Shown here piece after piece: positions 52,636-64,000 of a stretch of DNA of 64,000 nucleotides. Below the pieces are notes generated by a model. The model saw nothing but the letters and a program-made list of their open reading frames with translations. It was not told the origin of the DNA and searched no databases. The first letter of the stretch is position 1, and every line of letters begins with the position of its first letter. A program made the position numbers and the translations under genes. The stretch is from the NCBI RefSeq assembly GCF_000189635.1, contig NW_002476420.1, positions 336,632 through 400,631 on the forward strand. Reading direction: 5' to 3'. The DNA comes from Tetrahymena thermophila SB210. Lineage: Eukaryota; Ciliophora; Oligohymenophorea; Hymenostomatida; Tetrahymenidae.

Positions 52636-54165
52636 TCCTGATTCTTTTTTATTTATTTATTAACTTAACCTAATAAGATTTGTTTATTATTAATTTTTTT
52701 ATTAATTTTCTTCCCAAACTCTCGATTGAATGATTATATATATATTCTTTTATTTGTGAACTCTCTTTTTCATAAAAATTTTATTTTACTATCAATTTCA
52801 TTCAATCAATCAATTTTTAGTTAACCTTCTTAATGGATTTCTGCATTCAATTTAAAAGCTATTAATTAAATGGCTCTTTCATTCTACTATCCTTCTTCTT
52901 CTCTCATTAAATGATTGCTGCTTTCCTTAATTGAATGAATATATAATCAATCTATCATATAAACAGGTAATTGTGAATTTAATTAATATATTTCTAATAT
53001 ATATTTTATATTTTTCTTTTAATCTAGAAATACAAAATAATTAATTACTCACAATGAATGACATCATTGATATTTCCTAGCATAATATTTTTTCTATTTC
53101 AATCTTATTTTTCTTTATTTTCATAAGATATAATAGAAAATTATTTGATTATCATTGTTAATACCAATGATAAACTAAAATACTAAAATTAATTACATTT
53201 TTTATCTCTTCTTTATTTTAATAAAAATGTATTTGAAATAAAATTAATTAAATGCTATAAATATTCATATTTTATATCAAATGTTCAACTTCAATTTATT
53301 AATCTTATCTACTTAAAATAGCTCTTAAATATCGCTTAACACAAAAAATTAATGAAATAGTACTTTATTTATGAATTTATGCTTAAATTTTAAAATTTAG
53401 ATTATTCAATTTATTTTAGATTTCCAAATTTTAAATAAAATCTTTTGTTTTTATAGCTAGGCATAAATTAAAATTAAAATATTAAAGAATTTAAAGATTT
53501 ATTTTTAAAACTATTATTTAATGGGAGATATTTGGAAAATTCAAAAATTAATTTCTGACAGTATTCAAAAATTAAAAATATTTTTATTTTTTTTTTATAT
53601 GAATAAGGTAAAAAAGTTATTTAGGAGAAAATTTAATTATGATTGAAAATATATTCATTTTATTTTGCTTACAATTAATTATTTGATAGAAAATAGATAA
53701 AATAATAATCATGAAATAAGTAAATAATCAATTATAAAGAATAGAAAAGTAGATTTAAATAATAAAACCTATTTTTAAGCTAATTAAATGGGAATGATAA
53801 AAATTAAGTTATATGGTATTTAATTTTCACTTCTTATCACAAATTCAAAAATTAGTCTTATAAAAATGTTTATAAATATTACTCATTGATAATACTCTAT
53901 TTCATTTATAAAAAATATAAGTATAAGCTACTCAGTTGAACATTAGTTGTAAATTGTAGAATAATTACTTTCAAATTGAAGTTATGAAATAATTATTTTA
54001 TTTTTTAGTAGTTTTAGACCTTTAAAAAAATATAAATTAAATCAACAAATAAATAAATAAATTTTTAATTTGTTTTAACTTTAATCATCATCAAATTCTA
54101 CTTAATTTTAGATATTATTAATTAAATATTAATTAAGGTAAAATTCTACATTTAGTTTTTAAAAA
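52636..54165. other. Divergent intergenic region
   Basis: The flanking genes point outward, so both promoters should lie here. The sequence is A/T-rich with a TATATATAT run near 52737-52745. No coding frame is seen. Confidence 0.5.
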
Positions 54166-55242
54166 ATGATTAAAATTTTGTTAGCTATTTTATTACAAAC
54201 ATCGACCTTAATTGCTTAAACAAGTAGTAGTGATTGCGGTTATTATGCAGACTAAAATGATCCTCAGGGTTTAGGCCCTCTTTGCAAGTATACTATAAAT
54301 GGCTGTAGATAATGTAATAGTAACATTTGCTATTAATGTTTAGATGGATTTTATCTTAACTCATTAAATTAATGCCAATCGTGTAGTGATATTTTAGGCT
54401 AATTTGTAGCTACTTGCTCTTTAATTGATGGCTCTAATAATATTCAAATAGACTCTTGCATTTAGGGTTATTACTTAAACTCAGATAATAGTTAATGTAT
54501 CCCTTGTAGTCCTTATTGCACATCATGTATAGATGATTAAACTTGTGTTAAATGTGATAATGGTAGTTATTTGTTTAATCAATAGTGCTACCCTTGTTAA
54601 GTCAATAATTCCAAATGTTGCTTTTAAGATCCATTTAAAGGCTGTAATATTTGCAAATAGTCATATTATAAAGATGATAAAAATCACTGTATTAAATGTA
54701 TTTAAAATTGTTTAAGCTGTTCAAACGCAAATTCTTGTGATTAGTGTAAAAGCGGATATTTTTATGATTACTACTAACTGAAATGCGTTTAAAATCCTTA
54801 GAACTGTTAATAAGCATGCATTACTAGTTAATAAATTTAAAATCAACTAAAATGTGTTAATTGTATCAGTGATTATGCTAATAACAATATGTTTTATCCT
54901 GATTTGTAAGGCTAATGTAAACCCTGCTCATTAACAAACTGTAATATCTGCAGCAGCTCTACGCAATGCTAATAATGTTTTTAAGGATACACTTTAATGT
55001 AATTTAGTTTACAAAACTCTTAGTATTTGTAATGTTATACTTGCTAAACTAACTGCAGTAGATGCTAGATGGTAGGGAGTCTAAAAATTTGTTACTAATG
55101 CATGGATGGATCATAGCCAGTTAACGGGTCATGCTTGAAATAATTATAATTCACTTGGAATGTAATTTAAACTTTAAAAGGCTTACATTTATATGTTTTA
55201 AATGCTATAATATAAATAATTTTCATATTAATATTTGTTTGA
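54166..55242 (+). CDS. Cys-rich GPI-anchored-type surface protein
   Basis: This is one exon of 358 residues. Residues 1-18 (MIKILLAILLQTSTLIAQ) form a signal peptide. The body is a run of CxxC-type units, for example CRQCNSNICYQCLDGFYLNS, CIPCSPYCTSCID, CVKCDNGSYLF, CIQNCLSCSNANSCDQC, CNICSSSTQCQQCFQGYTL and CYTCQTNCSRCQ. This is the furin-like/growth-factor-receptor Cys pattern common in ciliate surface proteins. The C-terminus is hydrophobic (GLHLYVLNAIIQIIFILIFV) and runs straight to TGA, as in a GPI-attachment signal. Immobilisation antigens of Tetrahymena have this layout, but their family cannot be confirmed by eye; a single-pass anchored Cys-rich receptor is the alternative. The stop codon lies in the first unit of a tandem repeat that continues downstream. 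Confidence 0.78.
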
Positions 55243-55500
55243 GTATGTATTAAAACTTTAATAAAATCCAAATATATTTGCTAAATCTAAAAAATTTAAT
55301 TAAATATTTAATAATTAATTTTCATATTTCTATTTGTTTGAGTATATAAAAACTTATATAAATTCCATATAAATTTGCTAAATTTATAACCTTAAATATT
55401 TAATAATTTTCAATTTTCTATTTGTTTGAGAAAATAACTTAAATAAATTCCATATAAATTCATTAATCTTACCATTTTTCTTGATTAAAATCTAATTATT
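55217..55500 (+). repeat. Three imperfect tandem units starting at the gene's 3' end
   Basis: The motif ATTTGTTTGAG occurs at about 55233, 55332 and 55420, each followed by a run resembling AACTTATATAAATTCCATAT and AAATTTGCTAAAT. The spacings are about 99 and 88 bases. The first unit contains the last codons and the TGA of the Cys-rich protein gene. Confidence 0.6.
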
Positions 55501-58500
55501 TATTCAAAGGTCGAATATTATAGTCTTTACTATACAAAAATAATTAAAAAAATAAATTTAATAATTCTCTCCATTTTTGTGATATGAATTTTAAATTATT
55601 GATTTCAAAGATGAATGAATGGATTAATTTAAATTCTTTTTCAAAAGTAAATTTAGAGTTATTTTTTTGTTTTGTTTAACAAATGAATAAATTTAAAAAA
55701 TTAATTTTATTTTTAGATAGAATAAAAAGGATTTTAAATTCTTCTTTGTAATTTAAGAAATTGTTTAATTAATTTTTTATTATTATTTATATTTAAATAG
55801 AATTACATTTATTATTTTTAAGATTAAATCTTTTTTATTAAACTCTAATCTAAAATTTTAAAAATCTTTCTTCCCTAAATGTATTTTCCAAGAATTAATC
55901 TGTAAAATAATTTTTTGTTATTTTTAAATTTTATATTTCAAAGAGAGAACTAAATTTTTAGAGAATTTTATTTACAAGAAGACTAAAAATTCAAAGATGG
56001 AAATATAATTAATTTATTATAAATTTAATATCAATGATTTAAACTAATCTTAAAAGAGTAATTAATATATTAATCTAAATAACAAATTAAATTGAATTTC
56101 ACTTGTTAAATAATTCGAAAATATAAAATTTTTATATCTAAATTATTTTAATTTAAATATGAATTTTAATTTAATCTCTATAAGTTTTATATACTATTAA
56201 ATAAATACTTAAATTTCAAGCATACATTTAAAAAATTTGTATTTAAAATACTCATTTTATCACTAAAAAACAATAAAGAGAAAATTATTTTATTGATTGG
56301 CAAATTATTTAAATAATCTAAAATTATTGCAAAATAAGATTTTTATTTAGAGCAAATTAAAATTTCAATGCATTTTATCTATGATAGATTAAATAAATTG
56401 AATTCATTTTAAAATATTGTTATTATGTCTAGATTTATATTTTCAAGATTACAATTACTTTAATTTTTAACTTTGTAAGTATAGTATCAAGTATTTATTA
56501 AGTATTGAGGATTTTGTGAGATTAAGCATATTTTTAATCCAACCAACCATATAAAGCAGCTTTAATTTTTAAATTACATTGAATGGCTTTACAAAGATTG
56601 AAAATAAATTAAAAATAATTAATTAGTATAAATCAATAATTTTTTTAAGTTACATTGCTTTGTTATTTAAATCTATTAAATAGTAATTTTAATTTTGTGT
56701 TACAATCAAATGGCAAGCTATTTCTATTTTAAATGAAAAGTTTATATAAACTACTTTTTATTAAAGCGCAAATAAATATATTTAAGATAAAATTTCTTTT
56801 TTCATAAATAAATAAAAATGTAAGTTTATAAATTAAGGATATTAATAAAATATTTAGGAGTTAAAAAATGAAATAAATTACAAGTGAATAACTAAATTAA
56901 ATTCGTTTTAAATGTAAATTAGCATGCTAACATATTTATTAAATCGATCTTATCAACTAGTTTTAATTTTTGAGTTACTTTCAATAATTTAATAAACATA
57001 GGAATTAATAAGAAATAGAAAGAAATTTTGCATAAAAAATACTTTAATAAATTTAGGTTACAGAGATTTGTTATTTAAACTAACTAAATAATAATAATTT
57101 TATCTGTATTATAATTAAATGACAATTATTATTTTAAAATGTAAAGTTTATGTAAAATATTTTAGATAAATATATTAATTAATTTAGGCTAAAACTATTT
57201 TTTTAAATATTAGCAAAACAAGAATTAAAGTTTTTTAAAAATATGACATTAAAATAATAAAAAAAAATCCAATTATATGAGATAAATATAATATATAAAA
57301 GAGAGCTAGAACGTTTAAGAAGTTTATTTATTTTTTTAAAATATTCTCCTTTCATGAACATATATTTGCATATGATTCATCAAAATTTTTATCACAAAAA
57401 TTTATCTAGGCTTCTTTTATGTCTAAAAATAATGCGAAGTAATTTCTAAAGATTACTTAGTTATAAATAAAGAAAAACAACTCTCAATAAATAACAAGCT
57501 AAACATGAATACAATTTAAATTTACATTTATTACTAAGAAAGGAAACACAAAAAAGAAAATATAAATGTAATTTTTGATATACTTGTTTGTAGTTAGAGT
57601 AAACTTCGTCCAATAGTCAAATTATTAATCATAATAGCTTTTTAAGCAATTTAAAGCCTATGATAATTTTAAAATTTTAAAAGAATGTGGTTGAATAAAA
57701 AGTTTATGTAAATCTCATACTTTTTCTAGTATTTATTTGATTTATATTTACACAATTTTTATTAATGTGCTGATTACATACATGCTTTATAATTATTAGC
57801 ATGGTAAAGTATTATTTGAATTAAATGGAAAAAAAAAAAAAAAAAAAATATATAAATATTTATTTTCTTTGATTACAGAGATATCTCTAAATATTTTTCT
57901 TTTCGAATTTTAATAATAAATCTTTATTTAAATTAGTAAATTCCATATTTATAAAGTCTTACAAAGCATTAATTACATTTTTATTAATTTATGTTTATAC
58001 TAATTATCATTCTTAAAAACTCTAAAATTGAAATAATTCCATAAAATGATGATTATGATGATGATGATAATAAAATGAAAAATATGATAAATTAAGAAAC
58101 TTATTGAATATGTGATAATTATTTATTTATTTAAGAAAAGAAATTCATTCTTTTAATATAAAAGAGAGCATCTCAAAAAGTAAAAGAATTACACCTAAAT
58201 AATTTAAATTACAAAATAATATCTTTAGGTGTAGACAATTTTTTCTAATTAAAACTAAATGACATCCTTTTGCTTTATATAGTAAAATTAAATAGCAATC
58301 AAACAAAAGATTAATCGACTACATAAAAATTTAAGTTAAAGAATAATTTATATATTAATAAATTTTATTGAATGTCTTAAAATATTTTAAATTTCATAAA
58401 ATTTCCAAACTTAAATGAACTTTTTAGTTGAGCTATTTATTTATTTAATGTATGATTTTAACAAAAAATACACTTTTATGCTGCATTAAATATTTGAAGA

Positions 58501-59440
58501 AATAAAAAAAAAAATGTGTAAGATAGATAGATTTTTAATAAAAATGTATTTTTATTTTGATGCAAATAAGCATAAATGATACTTTACCTTAAATTGATGT
58601 AAATACTGTTTTCATAACTGTAAATAAAAAAAATCTTTTTAAACTTTTTGAACATTACAGTTTTATACCACAAAAACTTCGTAATTAAAAATATAGGGTA
58701 AGGGTAATCAATATTAACATAATTAAAAGAATACATACTTTCAAAAATTAATAAAGGCTTTTTAAGTTATTATATTTAACTTAATTAATGAAATAAACTT
58801 TTTATCGATTAATTACATTAGTGGGGCTCGTATAAATGTATTATTAGTGGTGAATGGGTGTATTTTATGCAACCTTTTTTTGGTTAAAATACGAATTAAT
58901 TAATCTTTAGATACTTTTTCCAAAAAAACCATAATAAACAAAAAAAAAAACACTCACCTAAATTAGCTAAAAAATTAGAAATTAAAAAATACATTTAGAG
59001 TAAGAGGTAAATTAGCTTGTTTTTAATAAATTTGTTTTGAGTTTCTTTTGTTATTTGTGTGTGGTAAAAAAAATTGCCATCAATTAATTAATTTTTGGAT
59101 TTTGAAATAAATCAGAATAGAAAAGTAAATTATGTAAACAAGTAAATTAATTAAAAATTAATCTAACTAAAACATAATCAATCAGCCACTTCAATTATAA
59201 TTTAACTGAATAAATTTATAAACTGCTTAACTTCATTTATTTTCACTTCAAATTTGCTTAATTCTAATAAAATTCTCAAATATCTTTAATTTTTGATGTG
59301 TTGTCTGTCATATCAATGATAAATGATAAATTTACTCTAAAGTATTCTTTGTTTAATCATCAGCTTTAAATACCTAATAGTCTAAGTCATCATTTCTAAA
59401 AATTAAATAATAATTTAAAAATTCAAAAAAAATAATAATT
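55501..59440. other. Gene-free A+T-rich region
   Basis: About 4 kb without a frame of coding character. It includes a run of about 20 A at 57829-57848 and a GATGATGAT run near 58045-58068. The right end should contain the promoter of the peptidase gene. Confidence 0.5.
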
Positions 59441-60763
59441 ATGTCTAAAAAGGTAATTCTCTTACTTTTAGCTTTATTAGCTGTTGTCTTAAGCAACAAC
59501 TTAAGACATCTCACTGATTCCGAAACTCTCTTTGATGACAGCAACGATGAAGAAGATGAAGACTTTGACTCATTGGAAGAAAGCACTCAATAACTTAAAT
59601 ACAATCTTACTGAATTAGTAGCTTTTAGACACGATATCCATTAGCATCCTGAACCTGGTTTCCATGAATTCAGAACTCAAAGAAAAATTATTAGATACTT
59701 GAGAAAGCTTGGTGTCCACAAAAATTAAATTAAAAAAATTGCTATTACTGGTCTTTAAATTGATATTCCTGGTAAAGCTAAGCCTTAAGGTGAAGACAGA
59801 CTTATTGCTTTCCGTTCAGATATCGATGCCTTAGATATTTTTGAAGATAACCCAACTCTCCCTTACAGAAGTGTCAACAGTAATGCTCATGCTTGTGGTC
59901 ATGATGGTCATATTACATGTGCTCTTGGTTTTATTTCCAAATTGATGGACGATATCCATAGAATCCCTTCCAATAAAGTAATTAGAATGCTTTTCTAACC
60001 TAGTGAAGAAGGTCCTATTGTTGGTGCTCCTAAGATGATTGCAGATGGTTGTCTGGATGGTGTTTAAGAAATTTATGGATGGCATAATGCTGCTCAAGCT
60101 CCTGTTGGCTACTTTGGAACAACTGATGGTATGTTAGAAGGTTAAACTTCTTACATTAACTTAACTTTCTTCGGTGGTGGTGGTCATGCTGCTGACCCAA
60201 CTAAATAAGATGCTGTTTAATTGGGTGTTAACTTCATCAATTAATTATAAAACTTCACAGCTTAATTTGTACCTCATAAAATTTTGATTAAATTCCCTTA
60301 CTTCAAGGCTGCTGAAAGATGGAATGTTGTTTCTCCCACTGTCAATCTTTAAGGTGCCTTCAGAACTCTTGAAGTTGGTTTTGATAAGGTAGTTGAACCT
60401 CTCTTCTTCGATTTCCTTAATAGATTCAGTAACTAAACTGGTTTCAACTACACTTGTGACTGGAAATTTGCTTATCATGCTACTATCAATGACCACAACA
60501 GAACTTAAGATGTTGTTAGAGTAGCCAATCAATACTTTGGTCCTAGTCATGTTCTTCCTGGAGATACAGTTTACAACTCAGAAGATTTCTCTTACTATCA
60601 ATTGATTGTTCCAGGTAATTACTTCTACCTTGGTGCTTCTAAGTATCCCAACGATAGATACATCCATACTCCCACTTATAACTTCGATGATGATCTCATT
60701 CCAGTCGCTTCTGGCTTCTTATACACCTTAGCTCTTGACAGACTTAATGTCACATTAGCTTGA
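59441..60763 (+). CDS. Secreted M20D-type metallopeptidase/amidohydrolase
   Basis: This is one exon of 440 residues. Residues 1-18 (MSKKVILLLLALLAVVLS) are a signal peptide, followed by an acidic stretch (DDSNDEEDEDFDSLEE) that may be a propeptide. The enzyme belongs to the M20D group, which includes bacterial and plant amino-acid-conjugate hydrolases. Landmarks in order are FRHDIHQHPEPGFHEFRT, AFRSDIDALDI, HACGHDGHI (metal-binding Cys and His), FQPSEEGPIVGAPKMI (catalytic Glu), GWHN (metal His), GGGGHAADP in the dimerisation domain, and NSEDFSYY. It ends LALDRLNVTLA then TGA. All expected metal-binding and catalytic residues are present, so activity is likely; the substrate is not predictable. 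The signal peptide suggests secretion or delivery to phagosomes or lysosomes. Codon use is biased as in strongly expressed genes. Confidence 0.93.
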
Positions 60764-61459
60764 TATATTAACATACATATTTATTTTAAATTTAAAATAA
60801 TCTTATAATAAATATTTCTTTACATTCCATATTAGTAAATTTTTCTCAATAGCAATTTATTAAAAAATAAATAAATAATCATATTCAATTCTTAAATTAA
60901 AAAAATAATTTTATATCAAAATTAATAAAAATTTTGTTGATTAACAAATAATTTTTTTGGATCAGTGGTTTATTTATTCAAACCAAACAAATAGATAGCA
61001 AAGTAATTAATTTTGATGTATGAAAGATTTCAAATAAAACAAAAAATAAATAATTTGAAAGCACATGCACATAAAAATAATTTAGATATTTGGTATCTGA
61101 ATATTTAAACTAATGGGTCTTTTTTTTATATTACACCTTAAAAATGGAACTATAAATAATAGAACTAATAAATTAGAGATAATCATCCATTCAAATGTAA
61201 AAATATGAGGTAATAGTAAAATTATATTAGGCTTTAATTGTTTTAAAGAACTATTCATCGCTTATTAAACAAATGAATCTATTTATGATTATGACAATTT
61301 TAATTATTCTGAAAAAAATAGCATAAGAAGTAACTATCTTAATTACTTCATATTTATTCAACTTTTTTGTGGGGTTTCTGTAAAGTATTACATCTAAAAA
61401 CTCTAACTTGAGTGATTAGAACTTTTTGATAAATTTTATGATCAAAAACATAAAGATAT

Positions 61460-61497
<38 letters not shown>

Positions 61498-64000
61498 TGA
61501 ACTAATATAAAGTAATTCTGATTAAATATAATAAATCTATCTCAATTAACTTCAGAATATTCTTCTAACTTGAATTCAATTTTTAAGAAAACATAGATAA
61601 TTAATTAATTAATACTCACATAACCTTGCGAAATTAATTCCCCACAATAAGTTTTTTAATTAAATTTATTATATATCTAAAATATTGCTTTCAACCTACT
61701 ATTTATTGGTAAATATTACAAGTTTATTTTTAAAAACATCTAAGGTATATATATATATATGAATTAAAATATTTAATCTTTATGAAATCACTCTCTATAG
61801 CATATATATAATATTTTATAAACTTTTTATGTATTTTTAGAGATAGTTTTGTTTGATTTAAAATTTAAAATATTTGTTTACCATAGTAAAAATTATACTT
61901 TATCTATTTAGAGTATTTTGTTATAGTAAAAATTAATTTTTATACTATGCTACAAAGTTTGTATTAAACTCAAAGTTTTTTTATAAATTTATGGTTTTCT
62001 ACTATTTTATTACTTACTTTTATGAATGTAGACTAAGATTTTTATATTTTCATTTTTGATACTTCCATTTTTATTTACTTACTTACCTGTTGTTTTTATT
62101 AAAAAGCAAATTATAATTGTTTTCATAATAGCAATATTCTTTGAATCATAATTTATTCAATAAAAAACCAAAGAAAAGTTTTTTTATTAGACTTTCTTTT
62201 AATTTCAAATTTATTTTTCTGTAAACTCAATAAATTTCTTGCTTAATTTTTTAATAGTGTAAACAAAGAAAAATTTTGAGTATCTTAAGCAAAATATTTA
62301 ATTTACCATACCTTATTAATATATCCCATCCATATGGGTAGGGTCAGGTCAATCAATCAATATATTGTTAATCAAATTATTAATAACTAAACTAAAATAA
62401 TATTCTTCTAATAACTGAATATTTTAGAGTAAAAGTGAAATATTTCTTTTTAAAACTAATATTTAGATTTTATTTTTTTTTAAATTATTTTATTATTGAT
62501 AGATTTTATCCATTACAATATCACAAAATATATAAATAATTTATCAATTAATGCTTGTATATTTCTAGTTTTTTCAAAAATAAGATTATACTCCAAAGAA
62601 ATTCATATTGCATCATTTCTTTTTATGATAATCTTTGAAATGTGTGGTAGCAAATGAAATTTTAAATTAGCATAATAATAATTAGTATCTGAAAAATTTC
62701 CTCATAGAGATTGAATTTTTATGCTCAATTATAATCTTTTTTAAAATAATTATTTGACTATTTATAAAAAGAGTTAATATTATTTCAAATTTAACTTTTA
62801 TAAAAAAACTTTTATTCAAATATTTTATCTAATTCATTTGAAATATTTTGCGATTTAATTAAAATAAATCTAAATAGATGAATCAAATAAGTAAAACTGA
62901 TCATTAATCAACTATTTAATTAATTAAATATTTGAATTATTACTTGATAAATAATTAGTAAACAGTTCTAACATAGAAATTTTAAATACAATAGATAGAT
63001 ACTAGAGATCTTAAATCAAAAAATGCATTTTATTTTAAGAAAGATAAATTATATTTGTATTTATCAATTTTTAACAAGCAGGGTTTAAAGTAAAAAAGAT
63101 TTTTTTTTAGCTAAACAGATTGGTTTAGAAAAAATCTTGATATTTTGAAAAAATTTTAGAAGCAGATAAATCAAAACCCCCTTTTTTAATCTCTGGTTAA
63201 GAAACTTTTATTTTTATATCATTTATTTAAAAAACAAACAAACAAACAAACAAATAAATATTTTGAATTTTAGACATTATTATTGATATGAAGAGAAAAA
63301 AATATTAATCAAATCTTCTAAGTAAAAATTAATAAATTATGTTAAAAAAATTCTAAAGATGGATCAATAGAAATGATTAGATGATAGACTTGAGTCAAAA
63401 ATAATAATTTTATCAATTCTAAAGAAATACATTTTTTATTTTTATTTGATTTAAAAAATAATAACATACTTTGTGATTTAGAAAGCATTTTGAATAAGAA
63501 GAAATTAAAATATAGTTTTATTAAGCAAGTATAACAATTAATTAAATTTAATAAATATAAAATTTACTTAATAATTATTGATATTTCAAATTAAAAATAA
63601 TTTACTATTTAAAATAACAATAATTAAGTATAAAAAAATTATTTAAAATTTAATATCTTACAAAATATTTTTTTTTATTTAATATTTAAAATCTTAGACA
63701 TATCAATCATAATATATAGGTTTAATGATTAATTAACATATTGCTGGTTGTTTTGTTTTATAATAAGGGATTATAGAATTTAGCAAATTTCTTCATAATT
63801 TTTGTCCTACTTTAGTTATAATAATTTAATTAATTTTATTTAATAAAAAATGCTAATTTAAATTTAATTATTTTATTTAATTTTTTTGATTATTATTTGA
63901 GTCATAAATAAGAGAAAAGCAAACATTTAAATGATTTTTGATCTAATGTGTTATAATAAAATTTTAATATTTAGCTTTGAATGTTTAAATCTTTTTATTT
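60764..64000. other. Gene-free A+T-rich right edge
   Basis: I find no coding frame in the last 3.2 kb. It holds a GATA microsatellite, a short TATATA run at about 61747-61760, a small CCCAT/ATGGG hairpin at 62325-62338 and a CAAA run near 63235-63254. Confidence 0.5.
61459..61497. repeat. (GATA)n microsatellite
   Basis: About nine perfect GATA units in a row. It is likely to vary in length between strains. Confidence 0.9.

Noticed and set aside
722..60763. Frequent in-frame TAA and TAG codons suggested many pseudogenes.
   Set aside because: They fall where glutamine is expected in conserved families, while TGA ends every frame, so they are sense codons in the ciliate code.
62325..62338. CCCATCCATATGGG hairpin followed by GGGTAGGGT, considered as a terminator or telomere-like sequence.
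   Set aside because: The stem is five base pairs, and the Tetrahymena telomere repeat is GGGGTT, which is not present.

Overview
The window looks like macronuclear-type DNA of an oligohymenophorean ciliate, most likely Tetrahymena or a close relative. It is extremely A+T-rich, and its genes make sense only when UAA and UAG are read as glutamine and UGA is the sole stop. Introns are short, A+T-rich and GT-AG, usually ending in T-rich-AG. Under the standard code almost every gene looks broken. With the ciliate code, several single-exon frames and several spliced models close exactly, with every intron phase agreeing. I see no tRNA, rRNA, CRISPR array or complete transposon.

Layout by region. 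0.7-7.4 kb, minus: a long many-exon armadillo/HEAT-like protein. 8.1-10.6 kb, minus: proteasome lid subunit RPN6/PSMD11. 12.5-17.6 kb, plus: two tandem paralogues of the telomere end-binding protein family (TEBP-alpha/POT1), the second with an in-frame TGA. 18.4-20.3 kb, plus: a protein with two FHA domains. 21.9-26.4 kb, minus: a coiled-coil protein with nearly identical internal repeats and codon use typical of strongly expressed genes. 26.4-31.9 kb: A+T-rich, no gene seen. 31.9-35.6 kb, minus: an intronless FG-nucleoporin-like protein. 37.7-40.1 kb, plus: a spliced protein kinase. 40.3-48.0 kb: three related leucine-rich-repeat genes, two on plus cut into many exons of roughly one repeat each, and one on minus without introns. 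49.7-51.1 kb, plus: proteasome beta5 (PSMB5). 52.1-52.6 kb, minus: a small membrane protein. 54.2-55.2 kb, plus: a Cys-rich, probably GPI-anchored surface protein. 59.4-60.8 kb, plus: a secreted M20D-type metallopeptidase/amidohydrolase. The last 3.2 kb hold only A+T-rich sequence and a GATA microsatellite.

The genes do not form an operon or one pathway, as expected for a eukaryotic nuclear chromosome. Two encode 26S proteasome parts (RPN6 in the lid, beta5 in the core). The TEBP/POT1 pair and the nucleoporin act at telomeres and the nuclear envelope, the FHA protein may take part in phosphothreonine-dependent signalling, and the last two genes are surface or secreted proteins. The features most worth a second look are the telomere-protein pair with its in-frame TGA, the exon-per-repeat LRR cluster, the homogenised coiled-coil repeat and the nucleoporin whose LFG motifs have largely become LFS. 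Gene ends resting on one exon choice are flagged in each entry.
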